A DNA stretch of 64,000 nucleotides, taken from Anaerolineales bacterium. Lineage in GTDB: Bacteria > Chloroflexota > Anaerolineae > Anaerolineales > Villigracilaceae. This document shows positions 8,729 to 16,471 of the stretch, in pieces. The stretch is from assembly GCA_020847435.1 (NCBI GenBank), contig JADLBX010000003.1, positions 19,624 to 83,623 of the forward strand. Direction: 5' to 3'. A model generated the notes under the pieces. The model was not told the origin of the DNA and searched no databases. It worked only from the letters and a program-made list of their open reading frames with translations. Both the position numbers and the translations under genes were made by a program. The first letter of the stretch is position 1; the number at the start of each line of letters is the position of its first letter.

Positions 8729-8756
8729 TTGTCAACTCGCAACTATCCTGTATACT
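8729..8756 (+). promoter_or_regulatory. Sigma70-type promoter
   Basis: TTGTCA (8729-8734) and TATACT (8751-8756) are spaced by 16 bp, 29 bp before the start of the first cyclic-di-AMP receptor gene. Confidence 0.7.
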
Positions 8757-8785
8757 ATTCTCATCAACCTCGAACGGAGGTCCTT

Positions 8786-9118
8786 ATGAATGACATCAAA
8801 CACTTGATGCTTGCCGTTGTGCAGGAACAGGACCAGGAGACCGCCACACGCGCGCTGGAGAAACTCGACTTGCATGTGGCGTTCTTCGCCAGCGCGGGCG
8901 GATTCCTCGGTCGGCGCAACGCGACGCTGTTGATCGGCTTGCGCGAGGGACATGCCGAGGCGGCGATCAAAGCGCTCGAAGAAGCCTGCCGCCAGCGGAT
9001 CGAATATCTCACACTGCCGCTTGAAGGTTCGCCGTTGCCGATGCCCGCGCCCGTCCCTGTGACGGTGGGCGGCGCGACGATCTTTGCCTTGCCCGTAGAA
9101 CGAGTGGAAGAAATATAG
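8786..9118 (+). CDS. Cyclic-di-AMP receptor (DarA/PstA-like), divergent copy
   Basis: The 110-residue PII-like protein has LMLAVVQEQD at the N-terminus, the glycine loop SAGGFLGRRNATLLIGL (about residues 35-51) and the closing strand VGGATIFALPVERVEEI. These define the DUF970 family that binds cyclic-di-AMP as a trimer. The usual TGGFLRSGNTT loop is altered to AGGFLGRRNAT, so ligand affinity may differ. An AACGGAGG ribosome binding site fixes the ATG. A paralogue follows 72 bp downstream. Confidence 0.88.
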   Translation: MNDIKHLMLAVVQEQDQETATRALEKLDLHVAFFASAGGFLGRRNATLLIGLREGHAEAAIKALEEACRQRIEYLTLPLEGSPLPMPAPVPVTVGGATIFALPVERVEEI

Positions 9119-9129
9119 GTGTGTAGTCG

Positions 9130-9168
9130 GCGTTCTCTTGCGCCGATGGCGCGTTAGAGAACGCGCCC
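9130..9168. repeat. Palindrome between the two cyclic-di-AMP receptor genes
   Basis: GGCGTTCTCT pairs with AGAGAACGC, with an inner GCGCC/GGCGC stem. It lacks a T tail, so it looks more like an intergenic repeat or mRNA-processing hairpin than a terminator. Confidence 0.6.
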
Positions 9169-9190
9169 TATGCAGCATTGGAGCAACCCC

Positions 9191-9454
9191 ATGAAAATGA
9201 TCATTCTCATCGTCAAAGATCACGACGCAGACCATGTGACGCAATCTCTCACCTCGTCCGATTACCGCGTGACGCGCGTTGCCTCCACTGGCGGATTCCT
9301 CCGCAGTGGCATGGTCACCCTGCTCCTTGGCGTGGACGACGAACGCGTCGATTCCGCCATCGAGTTGATTCGCGAGAAGGTCAGCAAAGCGCCAGCGGGA
9401 GAAAAGCGCGCCACGTTGTTCGTCGTCCCGGTGGAAAAGTTCGAGCAAGTTTGA
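9191..9454 (+). CDS. Cyclic-di-AMP receptor, short paralogue
   Basis: The 87-residue copy keeps the family loop STGGFLRSGMVTLLLGVDDE almost intact and ends with TLFVVPVEKFEQV. It lacks the longer B-loop segment (GGxPLP...VGG region) of its upstream neighbour. The start is placed at ATG 9191, since MKMIILIVKDHD aligns with the usual N-terminus and GGAG lies 7 nt upstream. The two genes are probably co-transcribed and could form homo- or heterotrimers. Confidence 0.88.
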   Translation: MKMIILIVKDHDADHVTQSLTSSDYRVTRVASTGGFLRSGMVTLLLGVDDERVDSAIELIREKVSKAPAGEKRATLFVVPVEKFEQV

Positions 9455-9461
9455 TTTTCTC

Positions 9462-9521
9462 GTAGGGGTACAGCGGAACGGTTAATCGTCGAAGTTGTTG
9501 ATTGACCCGCTGTGCCCTTAC
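9462..9521. repeat. Dispersed inverted repeat, GTAGGGG family, copy 1
   Basis: The ends read GTAGGGGTACAGCGG and CCGCTGTGCCCTTAC, inverted around an AT-richer centre. A second copy of the same length lies at 52142-52201. It occupies nearly the whole gap between the receptor and lipoprotein genes. Confidence 0.75.
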
Positions 9522-9537
9522 CCATTTCGAGGTGTTG

Positions 9538-10773
9538 ATGAAAAAACTTCATCGGGTTGGGTTGGCGCTCGTCATTCTGGGGATGTCGGCTTGGGCGTGT
9601 GGAATGCCGGGGGAGCAGAATCAGGTTTCCCCGTCGAATGAACCGTCTGCGTCGGGCGATCAAGTCGCGACGGTGGTCGCATCCACCATGCAGGCGCTGA
9701 CTCCCGATTCTTCCGACGTTTCGACGCCTCAGCCTGCCGGCATTCTGCCTCACTCGCTTTATTTCACGAACAACGATAGCGCTGGTTTCGCCCAAGTCTT
9801 TCGGCTTGAAGCGGACGGCAAAACGGTGACGCAGATCACACGTGAGCCTGCAGCGGTCGGTTCGTATGACGTTTCGCGCGTGGATGGAAGCGTCGCGTAT
9901 GTGTCGAATAATCAACTCTTGCTGGTCAACGCCGACGGTTCGGGGCGGCGCGTGTTGGTGGACGGAGGCGCGCTCGACGCGCTCAACCCGTTTGTGAACG
10001 CGGTGAGCAAGCCAGTTTTTTCGCCCAACGGAGAGACGATCGCCTACGGGTACAAGGGTTTGAATCTGTACGCGGTGGCTTCGGGCGTCGGTAATTTGGT
10101 CCTCGAGAATCAGACCAACGATCAGGGCGGAGGCTTTATCTTTCCGGAGGAGTTGTATTGGCCCGAAAAATATTCCGCCGACGGAAGCAGGCTGTTGATC
10201 ACGCTCGGCTATTACGAGGGCGCGTCTGCGGCGATCTATTATCCAGCGGCGGATTCGCTTGTGCGGCTCACGGGCGGCGAAGGCGCGTTGATCTGCTGTG
10301 ATGCGACGCAATGGACTGCCGACGGCAGCGCGTTTTATTCGGGCAGCGCGGCGATGGGCATGTTCAATTCGGGCATGTGGAAAGTGGACGCTTCGAACGG
10401 ACAGGTGACGACGCTCATCTCCAGCAATTATGAAACCAGCGTTTTTCAATACGCGCGCGACCCCTACCTCGCGCCCGACGGGAATTTGTATTTCTTCTTC
10501 CTCGAATCCAACACCGAGTTTAATGCGCGCGCGCCGTTGCAACTCGTCCGCTCCGCGCCCGACGGCGTGACGGGCAGGACGGTTCTGCTCCCCGAAACCT
10601 TCCAACTCATGAACGAAGCGCTCTGGGCGCCCGACGCCAGTTTCGTCATCGCGGCTATCGCGCCGTCCGATCAAATTTATTTTGGCGGGGCGCTCGAACT
10701 GTTTTACACGCACGCCGAGGCGGGCATGATCACGCTCGCGCCGTTCGGTCAACAACTCAAATGGGGTCCGTAA
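9538..10773 (+). CDS. TolB-like beta-propeller lipoprotein
   Basis: This 411-residue lipoprotein has the signal [21 protein letters not shown] (lipobox SAWAC). It then shows repeated propeller-blade motifs such as [25 protein letters not shown] and [13 protein letters not shown], typical of PD40/TolB-like WD repeats. Proteins of this type in the window (15349 and 62613) share the layout signal, short stalk, propeller. No binding partner is evident. The preceding repeat at 9462 separates it from the cyclic-di-AMP genes. The 3' end overlaps the fructokinase start by 13 bp, suggesting coupled translation. Confidence 0.8.
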   Translation: MKKLHRVGLALVILGMSAWACGMPGEQNQVSPSNEPSASGDQVATVVASTMQALTPDSSDVSTPQPAGILPHSLYFTNNDSAGFAQVFRLEADGKTVTQITREPAAVGSYDVSRVDGSVAYVSNNQLLLVNADGSGRRVLVDGGALDALNPFVNAVSKPVFSPNGETIAYGYKGLNLYAVASGVGNLVLENQTNDQGGGFIFPEELYWPEKYSADGSRLLITLGYYEGASAAIYYPAADSLVRLTGGEGALICCDATQWTADGSAFYSGSAAMGMFNSGMWKVDASNGQVTTLISSNYETSVFQYARDPYLAPDGNLYFFFLESNTEFNARAPLQLVRSAPDGVTGRTVLLPETFQLMNEALWAPDASFVIAAIAPSDQIYFGGALELFYTHAEAGMITLAPFGQQLKWGP

Positions 10774-11657
10774 AACTTTTCGGCGGCATCGAGGGTGGCG
10801 GCACAAAATTTAATTGCATCGTGGGAACCTCGCCCAACGACATCCGCCGCGAGGCACGCTTCCCGACCACCACTCCAAACGAAACGCTGGATGAAGCGAT
10901 TCGATTCTTCCAACAAGCCGAAGCGGATTTTGGCAACCTCGCCGCGTTGGGGATTGCGTGCTTCGGTCCTCTCGACGTTACACCTGCCTCGCCCACCTTC
11001 GGCTTTATCCTCCCCACGACAAAACCCCACTGGTCGAACTTCAACGTCCTCGGCAAACTAAAATCCGCCTTCGACATTCCCATCGCGCTCGACACAGACG
11101 TGAACGGCGCGGCATTCGGCGAATGGACCTGGGGCGCGGCGCAGGGACTCGACACCTTCATCTACCTCACCATCGGCACAGGCGTTGGCGGCGGAGCAAT
11201 GGTCAACGGGAAATTACTGCACGGGTTGTTGCATCCCGAAATGGGACACATCCGCATCCCGCACGATATTCAACGCGACCCATACGAAGGTTGGTGTCCG
11301 TTTCACAAGGATTGTTTTGAGGGGCTGGCGTCGGGTCCTGCCATGGAAGCGCGCTGGGGGCAAAAAGCGGAAACGCTCCCGCCGAATCATCCCGCCTGGG
11401 ATTTGGAAGCGCATTACATCGCGCTAGCTCTCGCAAACTTCATCGTGACCCTTTCCCCGCAGCGCATCATCCTCGGTGGAGGCGTGTCAACGCAGAAGTT
11501 TATCTTTCCCATGATTCGGCAAAAGGTTGTTGAAATTTTGAATGGCTACGTTCAATCCCCCGCTGTGAATGAAAAGATTGACGAATACATCGTCCCGCCC
11601 GCGTTGGGCGCTCGCTCGGGGGTGTTGGGAGCGATCGCGTTGGCGCAAAAAGTATGA
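10761..11657 (+). CDS. ROK family fructokinase
   Basis: The 298-residue sugar kinase starts with the phosphate-binding [16 protein letters not shown], has the catalytic Asp region [15 protein letters not shown] and the [12 protein letters not shown] loop. It carries the ROK zinc site GHIRIPH...[15 protein letters not shown]. That zinc pattern with LASGPAM is characteristic of bacterial ROK fructokinases (ATP + D-fructose to fructose 6-phosphate, EC 2.7.1.4). It overlaps the lipoprotein gene by 13 bp upstream and the regulator remnant by 4 bp downstream. Confidence 0.88.
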   Translation: MGSVKLFGGIEGGGTKFNCIVGTSPNDIRREARFPTTTPNETLDEAIRFFQQAEADFGNLAALGIACFGPLDVTPASPTFGFILPTTKPHWSNFNVLGKLKSAFDIPIALDTDVNGAAFGEWTWGAAQGLDTFIYLTIGTGVGGGAMVNGKLLHGLLHPEMGHIRIPHDIQRDPYEGWCPFHKDCFEGLASGPAMEARWGQKAETLPPNHPAWDLEAHYIALALANFIVTLSPQRIILGGGVSTQKFIFPMIRQKVVEILNGYVQSPAVNEKIDEYIVPPALGARSGVLGAIALAQKV

Positions 11658-12064
11658 GAATCTCATTTCAAAAACAATCGGGTGACACATCTCTCGCGGT
11701 TTCTTTTTTCTGGAAATTGACGATCCAGACAAAATCGCCGACTACTGTCTCGGATCATTTCATCCCAGAATTGTTTTTCGATTATCTATTCGTCAAGGAG
11801 GGAGGGATAAAGTGCATTGACAAGTCGCAGGCGAGAAAATTCACCCTTCCCGATCAAACATTGAAGACCATGTACACTCATCCGCTGGCGTTCGTCTTTT
11901 CGACGCCGCTGGTTATGTATGGAGCGCGCCTTTCACTGAGATTCGCCGATCTGTTTTGGGAAGAGGCGCAGGCTGATCGGTTCTTGAAACAGGCTTGGGT
12001 GAAGAATGAAACGGATGACTTTGAATCTTTTATATTAGGACTTACGCAGTTGATTGCAGAGTGA
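11654..12064 (+). pseudogene. AraC-type regulator N-terminal remnant, cut by IS element
   Basis: The 136-codon frame looks like the N-terminal sensing module (DUF6597-like) of AraC regulators: DHFIPELFFDYLFV, TLPDQTLKTMYTHPLAFVFS and VMYGARLSLRFADLFW. The expected C-terminal helix-turn-helix pair is absent. The frame runs into the left inverted repeat of the IS at 12035 and ends in IS sequence (TQLIAE). Beyond the IS only about 70 bp precede the next gene, so the 3' part has been lost. Its start overlaps the fructokinase stop (ATGA), so it was probably that operon's regulator. Confidence 0.7.
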
Positions 12065-13080
12065 AGGTTGGATTAGACAGATATTGACGAACAGCCGAGC
12101 GCAGGATGCTGGTTTTGGCTTCAAACCAAGAGATGCCAAAGTGCAGGCGATGAACTTCCAAGCGAATAAAGGCACGAATTGCCAAGCCAATATGGTTACG
12201 CTGAGAGATTTCCAGCCGGTATTGAGCCCGCTCAATGCCGGTGAATTGCTTAAGTCCACGATGATAGACTTCGATTTGCCAAGCGTCCAAGGCATGGAAA
12301 GCTGCTTCTTCGATATTCATCTCCAGTTTGCTGGTTGCCCAGTATTCTGCGTCGCCGTTTGTGGCAACTGTCCGAAATACCTTGATCCAGCCATAGCCCT
12401 TGAGATGCACCACCCGTCCGTGCGCCGGAATGAAGATCTCACTGATGGGACGGTTGCCACTTCGGTCAATGCTGACTTCCCGATTACGCTTGAGTTGCGT
12501 CAACCAATCCCATTTCAGTTGGCGCACCTGCTTCAAGTTTGGCAAGCCGCTGTACCAACTGTCAAACACCACCAATTCAGGCTCGAAACCGCGTTCTGCA
12601 GCTTGTTGCAGCAGGTCTTGGAAATGATCGTTCTTGCTCAAATCATCCTGTGCCTTGTTGTACAGTCGAAAATCGCTTGGCAGTCGACAGCCATCCATCG
12701 TCCAGACCAGCGAGATCAGATTGATCCCCTGTACGACCCGACCATGCTTGCCCGACCAGTGCCGTGTTACCAAGGCCATCTTCGAAGCATAGGGTTTGTC
12801 CAATGTGGTATCGTCGATGACCAGTACACCCGCCTTTCGTTCAATCAATGGCTCAACTTCTTGCCACAGCCTCTCACTATCCGGTGGTAAACGCATCAAC
12901 AGACGCGTGTAGGCGTCGTGCGCGGGCGCTCCTGCCTCCATCGGATGACTGCGCGAAGCTTCCAGACTGCTGAATACCTGTTGCGCGGCGATCAGAAAAT
13001 TGATGTAATCCATTTCGTCACATTTCGGTGGGTTCATGCCTCCAGTTTAGCATCATCCCGCCCAACTGCGTAACTTCTAA
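12035..13080 (-). mobile_element. IS701-like insertion sequence with terminal inverted repeats
   Basis: The left end TTAGGACTTACGCAGTTG (12035-12052) and the right end at 13063-13080, read in reverse, match in 16 of 18 positions. The 1.05 kb between them holds one transposase gene. No clear target duplication is seen. The TTAG/CTAA edges fit the short YTAR-type targets known for IS701 relatives. Family assignment is from memory of the transposase motifs. Confidence 0.8.
12042..13037 (-). CDS. IS701-like DDE transposase
   Basis: The 331-residue transposase has VLVIDDTTLDKPYA (first catalytic Asp), HWSGKHGRVVQGINLI, LVVFDSWYSGLPNL (second Asp) and EVYHRGLKQFTGIERAQYRL (catalytic Glu and the YREK-like motif). 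These are typical of IS4-superfamily enzymes, most like IS701. The reading frame is intact, so the element may be active. The coding sequence extends to within a few bases of both inverted repeats. Confidence 0.88.
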   Translation of the reverse strand: MNPPKCDEMDYINFLIAAQQVFSSLEASRSHPMEAGAPAHDAYTRLLMRLPPDSERLWQEVEPLIERKAGVLVIDDTTLDKPYASKMALVTRHWSGKHGRVVQGINLISLVWTMDGCRLPSDFRLYNKAQDDLSKNDHFQDLLQQAAERGFEPELVVFDSWYSGLPNLKQVRQLKWDWLTQLKRNREVSIDRSGNRPISEIFIPAHGRVVHLKGYGWIKVFRTVATNGDAEYWATSKLEMNIEEAAFHALDAWQIEVYHRGLKQFTGIERAQYRLEISQRNHIGLAIRAFIRLEVHRLHFGISWFEAKTSILRSAVRQYLSNPTFTLQSTA

Positions 13081-13150
13081 ATGAATTAAGTTTTCGGACA
13101 CTCTCTCTGTGATCTCTGTGGCGTAACGCATCAAACGCCGGAGAACCGAT

Positions 13151-13888
13151 TCAATTTCCCCACACAGCCTGAATCAACTTCGGCAGGAGTTCCCCCGATT
13201 TCCCTTGAAAGAAAAAATCTGTTTTGGGAGTGAGCGGCGTCGCTTCGGCGTTGATCTCGACCACGACCGCGCCGTTGCTTTGCGCGGCATGAGCCAGCGA
13301 CGCGGCAGGCTGGACCAGCCCCGAGGTCCCTATCGAAAGGAAGACCTGGCAGGTACGTATCGCTTCCACCGCCTTTTCGAGCGGGTCGCGCGGTAGCGAC
13401 TCACCAAACCAGACGACGTCCGGGCGGAGCAAGCCGTTGCAGTGCATACAGCGGGGTACAGAGCCAGAATCATTCTCCCATGTTTCGGCGAACGTCCCGC
13501 AATCCGAACAGCGCACGCGTTGGAGATTGCCGTGTAGTTCGAGCAAGTTGCGCGTCCCGGCAAAACGATGCAAGCCGTCTACATTTTGAGTGATCAGGGT
13601 GAAGGCTGGGATTTTGGCTTCGAGTTCGACGAGCGCGTAATGCCCGGGGTTGGGACGCACGCCTTTGACCGCTTCGCGCCGCCAGGCGTACCAATCCCAG
13701 ACGAGTTGTGGGTCGCGAGCGAAGGCTTCCGGTGAGGCTAAATCCTCCGGTTTGTATTGTTGCCATAACCCCGCCTGCGCGTCGCGGAAGGTGCGGAGTC
13801 CGCTTTCTTGTGAGACGCCGGCTCCCGTAAGGGCGACCAGTTTGCCCGTCCGCGAAAGAAGCGAGGTGAAGTCGGCAGGAAAGTTCAC
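13151..13888 (-). CDS. cobB: NAD-dependent protein deacylase (sirtuin, SIRT5-like)
   Basis: The 245-residue class III sirtuin shows GAGVSQESGLRTFRD, the TQNVDGLH NAD site, LELHGN with catalytic His, and a four-Cys zinc site (CSDC...CMHC). WYAWRREAV contains the Tyr-x-x-Arg pair that lets SIRT5/CobB remove succinyl and malonyl groups, so desuccinylation is likely as well as deacetylation. The start is taken as GTG at 13886-13888, overlapping the stop of the upstream lipoprotein (GTGA). A longer in-frame extension upstream is only the antisense-like frame of that lipoprotein gene. Confidence 0.88.
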   Translation of the reverse strand: MNFPADFTSLLSRTGKLVALTGAGVSQESGLRTFRDAQAGLWQQYKPEDLASPEAFARDPQLVWDWYAWRREAVKGVRPNPGHYALVELEAKIPAFTLITQNVDGLHRFAGTRNLLELHGNLQRVRCSDCGTFAETWENDSGSVPRCMHCNGLLRPDVVWFGESLPRDPLEKAVEAIRTCQVFLSIGTSGLVQPAASLAHAAQSNGAVVVEINAEATPLTPKTDFFFQGKSGELLPKLIQAVWGN

Positions 13889-14571
13889 GGAGCGAACGCG
13901 CGGCACATGATGAGGGAGATGCTTTGGTCGAAGACTTGCGAGCGGGCGGTTTCTTTCATATTGTCGTCGAACGCGACGAGTTGGTATTCGATCCAGGCGT
14001 CTCTGAACCAGTAATATTTGCGGATGTTGAGCGCGCTGACTTCGTAATAGAAGGCCCCGTTTTTGTCCTGGAGCATTTGCCCGGCGCTCCAATCGCCCAG
14101 CAACATGGTGTCCGATTTTTCGCGCGGGCGCATGAAGAGCACCACTTTGTCGGTGAGGAGCAGGTTTTGTACGACGGCGGTGATCGTCAGTGTGCGCGGC
14201 GAGCACGGGCCCGAGTTGTAGTAGATCACGTAATACGAGGCGACGATGGTGATGAATCCGTTGGCGTTCGGCGTGAGAACGGATGAGCCTTGCGAGGTGG
14301 AGGGCGGCAGGAGCGTGAGCGGCAAAGTTGAGATTTGGGTCGGTTGGTCGGGGATTAATGGAGTTTTGGTCGGCGTGAAAGTGATGGGGGTTGCCGTCAG
14401 TGTTGCGAACAGGTCGCGGGTGGGGATCAGGGTGACCGTCGGTTGAGGCGTGGAGGTATCCGCCGGGGGGGGCGGCGTGGGGGTGGCGATCAGATCGAGG
14501 AGGGGGGTGAGCCCGGCGCAGCCGCTGAGGAAGAGTGTGGAAAGTAAGGCGCACTGGATGAATTTTTTCAT
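13885..14571 (-). CDS. Thr/Pro-stalk lipoprotein A
   Basis: The 228-residue lipoprotein has MKKFIQCALLSTLFLSGCAG (lipobox LSGC), a Thr/Pro linker through about residue 110 and a C-terminal domain of about 115 residues. Landmarks such as TITAVVQNLLLTDKVVLFMR, GAFYYEVSALNI and the closing SISLIMCRAFAP match the neighbour at 14594 position by position, including a Cys pair (SGPC...IMC) that may be disulfide-linked. The function is unknown. It is coupled to the sirtuin by a 4 bp overlap. Confidence 0.78.
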   Translation of the reverse strand: MKKFIQCALLSTLFLSGCAGLTPLLDLIATPTPPPPADTSTPQPTVTLIPTRDLFATLTATPITFTPTKTPLIPDQPTQISTLPLTLLPPSTSQGSSVLTPNANGFITIVASYYVIYYNSGPCSPRTLTITAVVQNLLLTDKVVLFMRPREKSDTMLLGDWSAGQMLQDKNGAFYYEVSALNIRKYYWFRDAWIEYQLVAFDDNMKETARSQVFDQSISLIMCRAFAP

Positions 14572-14593
14572 GAAGATTCCTTCGTGATCGGCG

Positions 14594-15274
14594 TTAGTTG
14601 TTGATCTCGCGGCAACTGGTGAGCGAGACTTGGTTTTGGGAGACCACCGAGCGCCCCAGCACGCTTAGCCCGGATGTGGAGGCGACGAATTGAAACTGGA
14701 GCCAGGCGTCTTCATAGTTTTCATATCGCGCGATCTGGTCCAGGGAAATCGTATAAAAATAAATCCCCTGGTCGTTGTCGTGCATGATCGCGCCGCCGCC
14801 CCAGTCGGTGCGTCGTGCGCTGTATTTATCTTGCAGGCGCAGGTAGAGGAGCACATATTTGAGGCGTCGCGGTTTGGCGATGGTGGTGATGAATTGGATG
14901 GATCGGTCGCCGTCGCAGTTGTAGCCCCAAACCAATTGGTCTGTGGAGAGTTGGGTCGAGATGAAGATCTGAGGCGATGGCGTGAATAGGTTGATGTTGA
15001 TCGGCTCCAGGGTGATGGTTGGGCGCGGGGAGGCGGTGGCGGTGGGGAATTTTGTGTTTGGAAGCAGAGGCGTTGCGCTTGCGCCGGGTTGGGTCGGCGC
15101 GTCGGTGTGGATGGCGAACAGGTCGGGCGTGAAGGTGGCTGGCAAGGCAAACGGGGTGGCGGTTGGTGCGGGCGAGCTGGTTTGTGTGGGCGATAAAAGC
15201 GAAAGCGCGTCGGAAAGCGGGGCGCAACCGGCGAGCAGGGCAATGACGATATGGATGAGGATGAATCGTTTCAT
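14594..15274 (-). CDS. Thr/Pro-stalk lipoprotein B, paralogue of A
   Basis: From ATG 15274 the 226-residue product begins MKRFILIHIVIALLAGCAP (lipobox LAGC). A GTG 15 bp upstream is an alternative start. After a Thr/Pro stalk, the C-terminal domain (YNCDGDRSIQFITTI, LKYVLLYLRLQDKYS, GIYFYTISLDQIARYENYEDAW, VSLTSC) parallels lipoprotein A, including both Cys positions. The two are tandem duplicates that have diverged strongly. The role is unknown. Confidence 0.78.
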   Translation of the reverse strand: MKRFILIHIVIALLAGCAPLSDALSLLSPTQTSSPAPTATPFALPATFTPDLFAIHTDAPTQPGASATPLLPNTKFPTATASPRPTITLEPININLFTPSPQIFISTQLSTDQLVWGYNCDGDRSIQFITTIAKPRRLKYVLLYLRLQDKYSARRTDWGGGAIMHDNDQGIYFYTISLDQIARYENYEDAWLQFQFVASTSGLSVLGRSVVSQNQVSLTSCREINN

Positions 15275-15348
15275 GACTTTTCTGTCCACTAATCTCCGCT
15301 AATGTTTCAATGATTCTGCAGGAACAGCGCAGAATAACGGATAAGTTT

Positions 15349-16359
15349 TCATGGCTCCCATTGCGGTTGCCAGTCCGGTTCGGGGTTCGAGGTCACTTGC
15401 CGGATGCCCGTTCCATCCGGGCGCATGATAAATATATCAGCCTGATCGTTATTGCGCAACGAATTGAAGGCGATCCATTGACCGTCGGGGGAGTAGGACG
15501 CGGAGGCGTTGTTGCCTCCCTCGGTGAGTTGCGCGGCGGTTTGCGCTTGCACGTCCACGCGGAAGATGTTCTTGTCGCCTTCGGGTCCGGCGTGGATGAG
15601 CAGGAAGCGCCCGTCCGGCGACCAATCCACACTACCGCCGATGCCCGGCAAGCCGCGCGTCAATTGGCGGACTTGGGAGCCGTCGGCGTTCATCAGGAAA
15701 ATTTGGTACGCGCCGGTGTCGTCTGCCATTGCGAAGGCGATCGTTTCGCCGGACGGCGACCAGTCCGCGCCGACGATGGTGTTGGGTCCGGCGTAGAGCA
15801 GGTCGGCGTTTTCGCCGTTGTTGTCTATCGTCCACAGGGAGGTGGGTCCTTCGCCGGCGCGGTTGGCAAACAGGATGCGGCCGCCATCCGGCGAAAAACT
15901 CGGCGAGATGACGTTGCCGATGAAATTGGTCAGGCGGATCAAACGCGCGCCGTCAAAGACGAACAGGAAGAGGTCGAACGCGCCCCCGTTCTGATTCGAG
16001 GCGTAGACGATCGAGCCGCCTTTCGGGGAAAAGACCGGGTAATAGTTGTGCGCCTCGACGTTTGTCAGTTGTTGATCGCCTGTCCCGTCGGCGTTGATCC
16101 AGCATAATTGGTTGAAGTCGCCGCGCGTGCAGGTGAAGATGATGCGCCCGATGTGTAGTTTGGTCGGCAGGGGAGCCGGTGTGCGCGTCGGCAATGGAGT
16201 GGACGAGTCATCGCCCGGGACATTGATCGTCGAAAGGTCGAGCGGGCTCACCGGGAGCAGGAGGCAGAGCCCCACCGCGAGGACGACCAGAAGCAACCCG
16301 ACCGGTAGGTGGAAACGAGACGCTTCACTGCGCCGGGTGAAGATGCGCCGTTTGGGCAT
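15349..16359 (-). CDS. Membrane-anchored TolB-like beta-propeller protein
   Basis: The 336-residue protein has one N-terminal membrane helix (about residues 19-37), a short Thr/Pro linker and about six PD40 blades. These show the repeating SPDG pattern (FSPKGGSIVYAS, FSPDGGRILFAN, WSPSGETIAFAM, WSPDGRFLLIHAG, YSPDGQWIAFNS). The propeller lies outside the cell. It resembles the propeller proteins at 9538 and 62613. There is no TolB amidohydrolase partner or Tol operon here, so the name describes fold only. Confidence 0.83.
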   Translation of the reverse strand: MPKRRIFTRRSEASRFHLPVGLLLVVLAVGLCLLLPVSPLDLSTINVPGDDSSTPLPTRTPAPLPTKLHIGRIIFTCTRGDFNQLCWINADGTGDQQLTNVEAHNYYPVFSPKGGSIVYASNQNGGAFDLFLFVFDGARLIRLTNFIGNVISPSFSPDGGRILFANRAGEGPTSLWTIDNNGENADLLYAGPNTIVGADWSPSGETIAFAMADDTGAYQIFLMNADGSQVRQLTRGLPGIGGSVDWSPDGRFLLIHAGPEGDKNIFRVDVQAQTAAQLTEGGNNASASYSPDGQWIAFNSLRNNDQADIFIMRPDGTGIRQVTSNPEPDWQPQWEP

Positions 16360-16407
16360 CAGGGGATTCTAACCGTTTCACACTGCATATCAGATTCTGA
16401 TAAACAG

Positions 16408-16436
16408 TTGTAATTTCATTTGGGAAGTTGTATAGT
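16408..16436 (+). promoter_or_regulatory. Sigma70-type promoter
   Basis: TTGTAA (16408-16413) and TATAGT (16431-16436) are separated by 17 bp, 35 bp before the TPR membrane protein gene. Confidence 0.6.
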
Positions 16437-16471
16437 AAGAGTCGCTAAAATTATGGAAATGGCCGAAGATT

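Noticed and set aside
13889..14554. N-terminal extension of the sirtuin frame up to 14554
   Set aside because: The extension overlaps the lipoprotein A gene in another frame and has shadow composition. The sirtuin domain begins right after GTG 13888.
15349..16359. Assignment as TolB of the Tol-Pal system
   Set aside because: The protein is a propeller with an N-terminal anchor, but there are no tolA, tolQ, tolR or pal genes and the organism is probably monoderm-like; only the fold is claimed.
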